This document shows, in pieces, positions 23,501 to 35,079 of a DNA stretch of 64,000 nucleotides. The stretch covers positions 42,967,339 to 43,031,338 of the forward strand of contig OZ024911.1 in the NCBI GenBank assembly GCA_964017125.1, read 5' to 3'. The DNA is from Flabesymbios commensalis. Taxonomy: Eukaryota; Annelida; Polychaeta; Terebellida; Flabelligeridae. Both the position numbers and the translations under genes were made by a program. Under the pieces are notes generated by a model. That model saw nothing but the letters and a program-made list of their open reading frames with translations, ran no database searches and was not told the DNA's origin. Position 1 is the stretch's first letter. Each line of letters begins with the position of its first letter.

Positions 23501-25167
23501 TGTTTTCTTCAGTGGGTGGATAGCACGCTTTGGGACTCGCCACTATTACCACGGATAGATGCGACCAGTTCAAATCAAAATTATGGGATGGTTTATGCAA
23601 CCAATTCGGGATAGTAAGAAATCGCACCACGATCTACCACCCCCAATCGAATGGCATGGTCGAGCGTTTCCACCGTCAGCTAAAAGCAGCCATTATGGCA
23701 TACGAGTCACCGAATCCATGGACGACAACACTACCTGCTGTATTACTAGGCGCTCGTTCCGCCGTTAAAGAGTTATTGGGTAGGTCAGCTGCCGAAATGA
23801 TTTATGGTACGACACTCAGACTACCAGGTGAATTAACACAGAAGTACACCCTCGACGCACATACAGACTTGGATAACTATTCTGATAAGCTACGCATAGC
23901 CATGTCGCGTCTCTGTTTGTGCCCACCGCGCGACACACCTCAGAAAAACATTTTCCAAATATAAAGAAATTGACACATGCTCACATGTATTTTTGCGAAG
24001 AATCGCAATTGCACTGCCTCTGACTGCCCCTTACGACGGCCCATATAAGGTCATCGTAAGGAGCAGCAGAGTCATGAAAATCCTGGTAAAAAGCAAGGTG
24101 GTAACGGTCTAACTCTAAAGTTAACTCTAAGTTAAACCTGCACACTTTGAATGCGAGCCTGAAACAGGTACAGTGACACAGCGTAAAACGCAACCGGAAA
24201 CGACGAATTCGAAGACTACTGAGATGGCTAGAGGGATACCGAAGGACCAAATAAAACCCGGTAGTGCTCTCATTCAGAATTCCGACAAAACAAGAGCTAA
24301 ATCGACAGCGCATAAACAGACACAGTCTGCAGCGACTTAAATTGGTAAGAATCTGGCCACACAGCATCAAACTCACAGAGTAAATTTGCCTGAGCAGTTC
24401 ACACCTTATGTAGCGCCGCATTCGCAAACCCCCGACGTTTCACGCACTAACGGGAACGACGGCGGTTTGCGAACGTATTCACGTGTACCCTTACACTTAG
24501 GGCGGTAAAACCCCTAATACAACCGACACGAACAAAACATCGAATGTTAGAAATAGTTCGAACATTGCCGATGGCGACAAAATTGTATCGAACGCAACCG
24601 TAAAACAGACTAGAGTTGGACGAGAAATCCACACTCCCGCACGCTTCATGCAGATGGTCCACGCCTTAGTGGCGCCTAACGACATCCATGGCGTGACCAT
24701 CTACACAAACCGTAACAATCATAATTTGTAAATATAAATTCGCCAGGCCTGGCATAATTAAAATAACAATGTGAAATATAACTTAATTAAATTACTTACA
24801 GAAGTAATTTTCTTACTTAGTATTGAATGTATTAATTAGATGCACATAGGTTGGCCGTTACCCGAAGCGCAGCAGCATAATACCTAAAGTAAAGGAACAC
24901 TGGTGTTAAGAGGATTGGAACAATGGTGTTAAGAGGATTGGAACAATGGTGTTAAGAGGATGGGAACTATGATATAATCATTAAATTTTAATTCATTATG
25001 CTGCGCCTGCGACGTTTACCAACCACCCACGCTGTATTTTCACACCTGACTGTTTTACTGTTTGGTTACTATATTTTGGTTTTGTGCATTTCCCAAATGG
25101 AACGACGAACCGACGCTGTACCCACAAGTTGGTTTGGTTCATACGTTTTCACTAAACCATGAGGTAA

Positions 25168-25528
25168 TGTGGGGATAGCGTCTCATCAGTTCGGGACTGC
25201 TCGGGTTTACGACCTCTGACGAGTGGCCGTGCCTGCGCAGCCTCGCTCTGAATAGCCTCTGCCGCCAACCGAGCGCGCATCCAACCGAGCGCGCTTCATT
25301 TATCTCGCAGCCACTGAGTCGAGCGGACTTTCCTTCTCGACTGCAGGGCCAAGCCGCATGGCGTTAGGCCGTTGTACCCCGCTTGGGGATTGTGTGCACT
25401 ATTGTATGTCTAGACTACAATAAAGAGAGAATAAACAGAAGAATAAATTAAAAAGAGTTATTTATTCCCGTTGTCCCGACAGAAGAGTTGATGGGAATAT
25501 GGAGGAGCAAAGCACTTCTATATTACCA
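25168..25528 (+). repeat. Element 2 3' LTR
   Basis: 361 bp, same ends as the left LTR, with a short extra duplication of an AACCGAGCGCGC word near 25270. It is followed after 9 bp by the LTR of element 3. Confidence 0.88.
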
Positions 25529-25537
25529 TAGGCCTAT

Positions 25538-25973
25538 TGGGTTCTAAGGCGAGGGTTACCATTGACGTTGTCGAATGTTCGACAAGTCAATGGACGCGAC
25601 TATCGTCTCAGGCCCAATCTTGTTCGTTGAGTCTTGCCCGGTCAGCAAGTGATGGTTCGCTCAGTCAAACTCAGTCAAACTCAGTCAAAATAGATGATTT
25701 CCTTAATTTGTTCCTTATTCATTCCATATTCGTGTAGACATTGTCAGATATGTACATGCTACTTAGTCCCGTGCGACAGGGGCGACTATCCAGCCACGCG
25801 GCTGGATGCGGATGACGCGGTTACACGTCTGGCTTCCGCGAAGGTCGGTGGAAGAGTGAACGAGCGCGGCCGGGCCGCACATGGCGTGAGCCAGGCAGAA
25901 GTGCTAATCCGTCGATAAGCGATTCCGTCCGGCTCCAACTCCGTCGCGATAATCTGCAAGTGAGGTCGCCACA
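25538..25973 (-). repeat. Element 3 3' LTR (left copy)
   Basis: 436 bp. On the minus strand it starts TGTGGCGACCTCACTTGCAG and ends with the complement of TGGGTTCTAAGG. It differs from the right copy by a short duplicated CTCAGTCAAA word near 25665. The GC-rich centre (GCGACAGGGGCG, CAGCCACGCGGCTG) is shared. Confidence 0.88.
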
Positions 25974-28900
25974 TTACCCCCGGGCTAAGTGACAACGTAT
26001 ATCTACAAAACTATGCTTGTGGTTACCTCAACGGCAGATATCGTAGATTCACGGTTAACCACGCGCCAACCAAGTAGCACCAATTCGTACCAAAATATCA
26101 ACATTATAACTATAAAAATGTAAACTGTAACTGGCCATGCCCAAAACTCTCAACTCTCATCCAGCTGACTTAGTTATTTAATACATATGAGAATAGTGAA
26201 AACTGATTTATTTGTGCCAGGCATGGCACGATTTATATACATAATAATAGTTAAATTGTATGTGCGCTGGGTTCGCAGTATATATCATTAGGAGCTATAA
26301 CTGCGTGAACCAGCTGAACGAATCGCGCTGGTGTATGGATCTGCCATCCCACACGTGTTTGAATCAGCGGCGAATTTATTGTCACTCTACGGCTGTTAAC
26401 GGTATTACTTTCGTTTCGATTTTCGATGTGTTTATTCTGCTGTGTTTGAATCAGCACGTCTTTTCTCAAATGTAAAGGAATTCGTGAATATGTTCTAATA
26501 CCATCGTACCTCCCGTTAGCGCGAGAAGTCGTGGCGTTTCTGACATGCGGCGCCTTGTACAATGTCGCCTTCGTATTTGACTGTTCCACAGGCTTTTCAC
26601 CTTGTCGGCTAACCTCTGGAGCTGTTGCCTTTGTCTTTACCGTAGATTGTCCGTTCAAATTTCGCCTCCTGCAAACTCTGGCCTCAGAAGGCGTCGACGT
26701 AGCAGTACTTCTTTTTCCTACCACGGCCGTCTGAGGTTCGTGAATACTCGCCGTAGGCCGTATAGCCGTAGTTTTTGACATTGCGGTCGATTGTCTAGTT
26801 TGTTCATCTTCAGGTGTGCGCTCGATATGAGCAGGTTTGACACGGTCTGCAGTCACCGTCTCAACCTTGCCTTTGATTAATACTTTAAATACTCGACCGC
26901 TCCTTGCGACGACCTTATACGGTCCGTCGTAAGGGGCAGTCAGCAGTGGTGCAATTGCGATTCGTCGCGAAAATACATGTGAACATGTGTCGAGCTCCTT
27001 ATATTGGAACGTATCTTTTTGATTTGTCTCTCGTGGGGGGCTTAACCGGAGACGCAAGATGGCTACGCATAACCTATAATAAATAATTTTCTAAATCAGT
27101 ATTCGCGACCACAGTATAATTCTCCGTAAAGTCACCTGGTAGAAGTAATGTCATTCCGTATGCCATCTCGGCAGCCGATCTGCCTAACGTTTTCTTGACG
27201 GCCGATCGGATGCCGAGTAAGAGGGCCGGAAGCGTAGTTGTCCACGGGCTCAGTGTCTTGTGCGCCATAATGGCGGCCTCAAGTTGTCTATGAAATCGCT
27301 CAACCATACCGTTTGATTGAGGGTGATAATTCGTCGTTCGGTTTCTAGCTATACCGAATTGATTACACAAGGTCTCCCATAGTCTGGATTCTAACTGAGC
27401 TCCTCTATCCGTAGTAATCGTGGCAGGAGTCCCGAAACGAGCTAGCCATCCACCGAAAAACGCGTCCGCGACTGTCTCTGCTCTAATATCTTTTATCGGT
27501 ATGACCTCTGGCCAACGTGTAAATTGGTCGACACATGTCAACAAAAACTTAAAACCTTCGGGGTAAGGGTCCAACAAGATCGACGTGAACATGGTCGAAT
27601 CTCTCTGTCGGTTCCTCAAACTTTCCGAAAACTGGTCTATTATGACGTGAAACTTTAGCTGCTTCACAGCCTGTGCAGTATCTGCACCAATTTTCTATGT
27701 CAGTGGTCATCTTATGCCGTACAAAACGAGAATTAATGAGAGGTGTCGTGGCTCTATGAGAAGGGTGCCCTAAACCGTGAAGGGAATTAACAACTTTTCT
27801 TCTAAACTTTTCGGTTACGTATGGTCTTCTACGTCCTGTCGAAATGTCGCACCAGACCAATGCATTATCGAATGTCTTTAACAAGCGAAATTCCATATTT
27901 GACGTCGTTGAATGTCTCAAATGTATGAGTTCTTTGTCTGAAGCCTGGTCCGTGCTCAGGTCTTTATAGTTTATCGCTGCGTCATATTCAATAGCTCATG
28001 ACGTTGGTCGCTATAAGGCGTCGGCTACGAAATTCGTTTCGCCCTTCACGTATCGAATATCGGTTGTGAACTCTGCTATGAGAGCTAAATGCCTTGTCTG
28101 GCGTAAAGATGGTCGTTTTATCGTAGAGTTCCTGACATAAGTTAAAGGTTTATGGTCAGTGTTGACATAAAATTCTCTACCAACCAAGTTATGTCTAAAA
28201 TGTCTAATGGTAGTATAGTGTGCCAAAAGTTCTCGGTCGAAAGCGCTGTAACGTGTCTCTGCTGGTGAAAGCTTTTTGCTAAAAAATGACAAAGGTTGTC
28301 ATACATTATCAATTCATTGTTGTAAAACTCCTCCTACCGCGAAATCACTAGCGTCACACGTGATGTTTAAAGGTGCCGACGGTTGCGGGTGTACTAATAA
28401 CGTTGCATTCGCTAGTATTTGCTTCGATTCGGTAAATGCTACGTTCGCATTCTCTGTCCACTGTTATTCGAAATTAGACTTAGGCAAAAGTCTATTCTGA
28501 CCTTCGTTGGCTTCGGTCGACAAACTATTCAATGGTGTCAATTTCTCCGCGCAATGAGGAATAAAACGATGGTAATAATTTAACATTCCTAAATATCTAC
28601 GTAATGCTCTCTGTTTCTCAGGCTTCACGAAATTTACTATCGCATCCACTGCTGTGGGAAGGGGTGAAATGCTTTCAGGACAGACGTAATGTCCTAAAAA
28701 ATTCGATTCAGTCGTTCCGAATTGACATTTATCCGTTCCTATATTATTCAGGGCTTGTTACTAACAAGTCGTCTAAATATACGAACACGAAATCCAAACC
28801 ACAAGTAACATGGTCTATAAAACATTGAAAAGTTTGTCCGGAATTTCGTCAACGGAACGGCGTTCGTGTAAAATTGAAAAGTCCGAAAGGCGTCGTAACT

Positions 28901-30483
28901 GCTGTTTTATGTACATCTGACGGCTCGAGTGGTATCTGGTAATATGCCCTCACTAAATCTATCTTCGAAAAAATCTTGGAACCAGCTAAACGCTGTGTAA
29001 AGTCCTGTATATGGGGAATCGGGTACCTCTCTGGGACCGTTTGACCATTTAAGCTGCGATAATCGCTGCATGGTCGCCAATCGCCGATTTATTTAGGGAC
29101 CATATGTGGTGCAGAAGACCATTCGCTGTCGCTGGGCTCGATAACGCATAATTTGATCATTTCATTGAACTCTCTCTTCGCGGTAACTAATTTATATGCC
29201 GCTAGTCTTCATGGTCGCTCGAAAAAGGGATGACCTTTAGGTACTATCTTATGCATTATTCCGTGTTTTACTGTCTCACCTTTCATTGTAGATCGTGTCA
29301 GTTCGGGGGGATTTATTTATTAATTCTGTATACTCGTTACGAGTGCTATCTATTCGATTCAGTGACAATGGTTTAATTGAAGATAATGTGGCTGGTATCG
29401 CCCGTCCGGTTCTCATGTCACGCAGGCATCTGCCTGATAAATCTATGAGTAGATTGTAATGTATTAAAAAATCAGCCCCTAAAATAGGTTATCAAACGTC
29501 GGCGACAATAAATGTCCATGAGTATTCTCTTTTCAGTCCGACGTCGACTATACGTTTACTTGTACCGTATGTTGTGATAGTCGAATTATTTGCTGCAACC
29601 AACAAAGGTATTCTATCAGCGTCCACGGTCCCGTTAGCGCAAGACAGGGGCAAAACGCTGACAGCCGCACCTGTGTCGATCAAATATCTACATTTATTAC
29701 GTTTGTCTGCGACGTATAGTAGCCTAGAGGGAGATAACTTAGAAGTTTCAGTTACCACGCAGTCATGTCGCGTCTCGTGCGGCTCGCCAGACACAAGAGT
29801 CGCTACCTTGCGCTGGCTTAACAGTTTAAAGCGAAGGCACGGGTCTCTGCACAAATGCGCCTTATCACCAAATCTCTGATGATAGTAAGTAGCAAATCAG
29901 TGCATCGTCCGTAGCCGCTGGCTGTGCGGTACCGATTTGCAGCGAGTTCGGCGGCGGAGCGGGCGAGCAGGGATTTGGTACTTTTGTGGTAACAACATTT
30001 TGTTCATTATTTTCGTTACTAATATTATTTGCGGCCATGCGAGGTGTAAACGGTCTCGCATTAGCGTTAGGGGAAAAAAATTGCTTTTCTGTTGTTCTGT
30101 CTCTTCTGCGAGTTGTCTGCTGCTTATTGTTATATTGTTTCTTTTAATGTCCTGAAGTTTCTAACTTTTTAAGTCTTCTGGAATTGTCTTCCATTATTCC
30201 AATAGGTTTTTCACTTTCATTTACCCTAACCTGGGCAATTCCCACAATGTTATCTTTCGCGTCGTTCTCTGAAGCTATAGCTCTGTCGGCTAAAACGGCC
30301 AACTTGTCGTATCACTGCTTTACCAGCTACTGCTGTCGTCCCGAATCCAGCCGTGTTCTGCAGACGTCGAAGAAAACCTGAAGGAATGTCCATACCCAGT
30401 TTCTCGCCTGATATGACTTTATTAACTCGCTCGGGTGTCGTCAAACCTCGTTGCTCGATCAACACTCCCTTAAGACTTATGTA

Positions 30484-30712
30484 TTTAATAATAATAATAA
30501 TAATAATAATAAACTTTATTTCAAGAGGGTAACCATTTAGCAAATTTAATTGCTAATTTGCAATGGGCCCTCTAAAACATATATACAAATTTAAAATACA
30601 ATATGTACATTTCAAATTAAAAAGTAAAGTACAAATTAATAGGTAGGTATAATAATAATATATATAGGTATATATATATACATATACATAATCACATACA
30701 TATACATATATA

Positions 30713-30745
<33 letters not shown>

Positions 30746-30840
30746 TACACATATATATATATATATACATACACATACACACAAATACATATATATATAT
30801 ATATATATGTAGTATCAACTAATTTCGAGTAAACAATATA
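30484..30840 (-). mobile_element. Insert with (ATT)n tail and AT microsatellite in element 3 gag
   Basis: On the minus strand the insert ends GAAATAAAGTTTATTATT followed by an (ATT)n run (30489-30512). This is the usual 3' end of some LINEs or SINEs that end in short tandem repeats. The other side is a long TATACATA-type microsatellite (30655-30812). Low-complexity frames across it are artefacts. Confidence 0.55.
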
Positions 30841-31290
30841 TTTAGCATATGGGTGATCATTAATTACCGAAATAATGTTGAGTATATGACTAAGGACTGG
30901 CTATTGTGACTATTGTGACTAAGGAATGGCTGTAATAAAATATATCTAACGTCTGATGCGACTTCTCCGGATAAGGCTGCACAGGTTAGTCTATACCGTT
31001 CATCATTGTCTGTTATGTCGTGAAGGTCGAACTGGGTCTCCAGCTGGTTAAACCATAACTCGACATCGTTCGCATAGAATGGTGCGATTTTGAATTTTGG
31101 CAAATTCTTTGATCGTCGTGATGATCTGCAACGAATTGGGGAGGGGCTTCTTGATGATTCGCTCCTCGATAATTCCCGCCTTCTATGTTGCCTCGCGACT
31201 CTTACAAAATCGTCTTTATCTCGAGCACCTCTGTGATCCAATTTCGGCGAATCAAAACCTTGACTGGCGCCTCCTTCGGCCATTTTGAAG

Positions 31291-33486
31291 TATGTTTTGA
31301 AATTATTTAACTAGTGAAGCAATTAAGGCTACAGCCCGTAGGCTAACTACGCAGAACTTAAAACTTTATTAAAATGACATGCTTCTTAACCATGTCAGGT
31401 TATTGGTATAGCCGTCCTTTGCAGCACGAAACAGTAGCACTGCGAAATCTGACACATCTGACGTATTCTTGTGATGAATTATCGAATCTTTGTTTTTCTG
31501 GTTATGATGAAATGTCTGTTGAGCGTGCGGCTGCTGAATGAAGTAGTCTTCATGAAATGGCTTTTTACTTGCACGTTTTATAACAAATAGATGTGTCGTT
31601 GTCGGACACGTAGCACAATATTATAGTAATACGTAAGGATTTGGTCGAACACATAACATGTACACATGCCAATAACCAATCTGGGAGAAAAATATTTTCT
31701 CGGAGATTGGAGAGTGAAATATGAAAAAATACTCGAGTTGGAACAGCTGTCAAATCGTATATTTCAGACTGTAAAATCTCAAAGTTATTTTTCTAAATTC
31801 GAATAGTGACTAGGCTAGTAGGTGTTACAATAAAATGATGACACCTGTAATGTTTTATTAAATTTTGTTTTTAAAATATAGAAATATACTTAATTTCGCT
31901 GACAGTTTCTCACTTGAGTGGCATAGTATGAATATCTATTTCAAATATTCTCTCGAGGAATACACACAAAAAAAATATATTTTTTTAAAATCTTTTTGTG
32001 TCTATTCCTCATAAGAAAACTCGTACGACTCCTTCATAATCTTCGTTTTGTTATTCGTTCGCTCGATTCGTATAATGTATCTCTACAGCCATGTCGATGC
32101 TGTATTAATCTGATATTTCCTAGCGGTGAATGTCTGTTGGCTCATTGATATATCAAAGGTCTAATTTGACGTTTTTAATGTAGTTGTGTTTTAATGCGCT
32201 GTCATCCTGCAAAAATAACATCGCCTTCGCCGACAAAACTGTTATATTTTGAATTGTTTAAAATAAATTTCATTTACTTACGTTTCGCAATAATTTTTTT
32301 GCGATTCACATAAAAATGAGAAAAAATCTAATCTCTGGCAAAGACCAATTTAAAATTCTATTAGTCTTGGAGAGAAAAAAATATTTTAAGTTTTGTCGAT
32401 TATAATTGTAGTCTATAGACTACACGTCTGCCGGCTATTCAATATGGATGCCGCACCACGTGTGTGGAAGTTTCCTATATCTCTGCGGGAAATTGTGTCG
32501 TGTTAATTTATGTGAATATCAATGAGCCCAGACATCGTATGATGCGCAATTCCTGCGCATTAGTCGGTTTGGAGGCGTATGTGTAGACCCCGTTGGTCTG
32601 AGAGCAGCTAAATCTAGGAATCACTATCACCACCTAGCGGCGGTTAACTTACCATCACATAGAAAAACATATTTTCTGCTTCCACTGAAATAAAATATCG
32701 AATAAAATGCAATGAATTTTGACCTATTGTCCTAAAATTATAGAACAGACCAATTAAAACCTTTTATTCATTCAATGTGGATGCAATTGTGTAAAAAATG
32801 GCTCTATTTCCTAATAAAAAATGCACAAGTCGAGATATAATTTCGTTCCAGAAAAATATTTCGCTTATATCTCAAAAAATATGGCGGGTGTCCTCGTGAA
32901 AACCGCGTCACCCAAATGAGGTGTCGAAACGGTTTAATATACTAAAATTTCAAAATATCATCTACTCAGTCGTTGACAGTGGCGTAATTGAGAGAATAAC
33001 ATTGAAATCTGTTATAATTTAAGAAGGTAGACTATTCCGTCTAATATGCATTTTTCTAAGTCTAGGCTGGATGTCTGCGATCCGTCATTTTGAAAATGTC
33101 GAAACCACATGGGTTTCTGGAAAAATCTATCTAATTTTTCGCTGTTTTAACGTGAAAACTTCTGTTTGTGCATTTTTTCTGACTAGCCTAATGGCATTTA
33201 GTGTACATTTTGACCCAAACTCTTACGTACCTTCATAGAATGTAGATTCATTCAATGTCCCTTACATATAAAAACTATCCTCTCCGCACTTTGAAAATGC
33301 AGTGAAACACAAAAATTTGAAAATGTTGTTCTGTTGATCTAGACTCGATCAGAATAATGTTGGAGACACAAAATGTAGATCTGATCTTTTTAAATGTGTA
33401 GAAGATTGCGTGTCGAATCAAACGTTGTGGGTTACCATTATTGTCGTGGTAACCTAAAATGTTGGCAGAAGGTTGTGTGTCGAATC
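31291..33486 (-). other. Element 3 untranslated leader
   Basis: About 2.2 kb without open frames between gag and the primer site. Short blocks resemble the element 1 leader (17020-19060), such as a GTC/GGCCAT-TTGAAAA block near 33085 and 18715. This supports common descent of the two long leaders. Nothing else is encoded. Confidence 0.5.
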
Positions 33487-33508
33487 AAACGTCGGTGGTC
33501 TCCATTAT

Positions 33509-33934
33509 TGGGTTCTAAGGCGATGAATTATCATTGACGTTGTCGAATGTTCGACAAGTCAATGGACGCGACCATCGTCTCAGGCCCAATCTTGATCGTT
33601 GAGTCTTGCCCGGTCAGCAAGTGATGGTTCGCTGCAGAAACCCAGTCAAAATAGATGATTTCCTTAATTCGTTCTTTATTCTTTCCATATTCGTGTAGAC
33701 ATTGTCAGATATGTACGTGCTACTTAGTCCTGTGCGACAGGGGCGGCTATCCAGCCACGCGGCTGAATGCGGATGACGCGGTTACACATCTGGCTTCTGC
33801 GAAGGTCAGTGGAAGAGTGAACGAGCGCGGCCGGGCTGCACATGGCGTGAGCCTGGCGGAAGTGCTAATCCGTCGATCAGCGATTCCGTCCGGCTCGAAC
33901 TCGGTCGCGATAATCTGCAAGTGAGGTCGCCACA
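33509..33934 (-). repeat. Element 3 5' LTR (right copy)
   Basis: 426 bp, same ends and order as 25538-25973. It is preceded on the plus side by the complement of the primer site at 33487-33504. Confidence 0.88.
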
Positions 33935-33940
33935 GGCCTA

Positions 33941-34203
33941 CCAGCAGTCCAAATACACACTTGCAAAAATTTTACGCCGGACTGTTATAAAATTTTGTAA
34001 TATTGACCGCATATTTTACTCGTAATCTTTTAAAAGTAAACCATCCTCCATGAAGTTATGTTTTTTATGTAATGATATATGTTTAGCTTGAGGAAGATAT
34101 TGAAAATATATATATTTATATATAATAATAGTCCCCATTGGAACATTGTAATTACCTTCATCAATATAACACCTTAGCCTATGCTTAGCTAATTTTGACT
34201 CAA
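33941..34203. other. AT-rich spacer
   Basis: Nothing recognised between element 3 and the minisatellite apart from a TATATATTTATATATAA run near 34110. Confidence 0.4.
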
Positions 34204-34477
34204 TTATGAAAAGGGTGCGAAACGTCTTTCCAAATTATGACTTGTCTTTCTGAAATATGGTTTGGGTGCGAAACGTCTTTCTAAAATATGGCTTAAGTGC
34301 GAAAGGTCTTTCCGAAATATGTTTAGGGTGCGAAACGTCTTTCTAAACTATGAAGAAAGGGCGAAACGTCTTTTAAAATTATGGGGCGGGGGCGAAACGT
34401 TTTTCCAAAGTATAAGTTGGGGGCGAAACGTCTCACTAAAAAATGGTTCGAGCTGACTATGGGGCGAAAGTCTATGT
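34204..34477. repeat. Minisatellite, about eight units of about 34 bp
   Basis: Diverged units share the core GGTGCGAAACGTCTTTC followed by a TAAAATATG-like segment. The GCGAAACGTCTTT core is best kept, and unit edges drift. Direct repeats are continuous, with no unique spacers and no CRISPR-type structure. Confidence 0.8.
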
Positions 34478-34707
34478 ACACAAGTTAATGATAGCTGACT
34501 GGTTGATTGTTTTGTATAAAATAAACAAGCAAAAAAAACTAATTTTGCTTTAGAATTATAAACTATAAAATAAAGGTTGTGTACGATTAAGGGCCCGCTG
34601 TTTCAGCTGCCCACTTTAACTATCTTTAATCTTTAAAGGTTGAACTTCGCAGTCCTCCTCACGGAGTATCAGGCGAAGGGTTTGTGCTGACCAGTCAACT
34701 TCCACCA

Positions 34708-35076
34708 GCGTTGGGTGTTTTTCGCTGATTTCTCAGTCAATTCTGAATCAATTTTCATGAAATTTTGAAAGCACTCTTTTAAACTATTCCGGCGCCTACT
34801 CTAAAAATTTAGTGAAATTTGAATGAGTATTTCAAAAGTTAGACCATTTGACAAGTAGTGGAATTTCGTGAGTGAAGCTGATAGCGTGCAATGGGTTTAT
34901 AGAGGAGCGTCATAATTCGCAAAAACTACATGTCAAATGGTCTAACTTTTAAACTATATAATATTTTTCCCCGAAATTTTCAGGGCAGGTGCCGTAAGAC
35001 TAAAAACTAAAGCTTGTCTAATTTCATGAAAATCGGATGAAAATTGCTTGAGCAATAAGCGAAAAACATGCAACGC
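34708..35076. mobile_element. Foldback MITE of about 370 bp
   Basis: Left arm from GCGTTGGGTGTTTTTCGC and right arm ending in the complement of GCGTTGCATGTTTTTCGC. Inner marks TTTTCATGAAAT and its complement pair. A perfect 20-bp inverted pair (34834-34853 and 34931-34950) closes the stem around a loop of about 80 bp. It abuts the 3' end of the LINE. Confidence 0.75.
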
Positions 35077-35079
35077 GAA

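Larger units (their letters stand above)
20215..25528 (+). mobile_element. Fossil Ty3/gypsy element 2, CsRn1-like
   Basis: Bounded by LTRs 20215-20558 and 25168-25528 and flanked on both sides by aggcc (20210-20214 and 25530-25534). A primer site (TGGTGACCCGCAAC, tRNA-Trp-like) follows the left LTR at 20562. Parts: leader of about 0.9 kb, gag region (about 21430-22010, with LPKFKIA and the EVASDVRDVLL stretch), knuckle CYYHQTFGDK (about 22430), reverse transcriptase with FVYLDDLLV (about 22540-23060), RNase H region (about 23150-23500), integrase with SNGMVERFHRQLKAA-type sequence (about 23530-23990), and a tail with TPARF-Q-VHALVAPND (to about 24720). It is full length in layout but broken at many places. 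LTR copies differ by eye at about one base in fifteen. Confidence 0.88.
25538..33934 (-). mobile_element. Fossil Ty3/gypsy element 3, CsRn1-like
   Basis: LTRs lie at 25538-25973 and 33509-33934, with ggcct on both outer sides (25531-25535 and 33935-33939). Parts on the minus strand: leader of about 2.2 kb, primer site (about 33487-33504), gag (about 30150-31290, starting MAEGGAS), knuckle region (about 29860-29960), protease with LIDTGAAVSVLP (29492-29860), reverse transcriptase (about 28460-29330), RNase H (about 28010-28450), integrase (27075-27920, with DQFTRWPEVIPIKD and SNGMVERFHRQLEAA), and tail (26250-27060, ending TPARFVQLVHAVIAPND). It has the longest open stretches of the three yet is still broken at several places. 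It carries a secondary insert at 30484-30840. The LTR copies look about 95 percent alike by eye, so it is perhaps the youngest of the three. Confidence 0.88.

Noticed and set aside
30553-30818. Tyrosine/isoleucine-rich minus-strand frames
   Set aside because: Translations of a TATACATA microsatellite.
34204-34477. CRISPR-like spacing of GCGAAACGTC words
   Set aside because: Units are contiguous and drift throughout; no unique spacers, no leader, no cas genes, and the DNA is eukaryotic.
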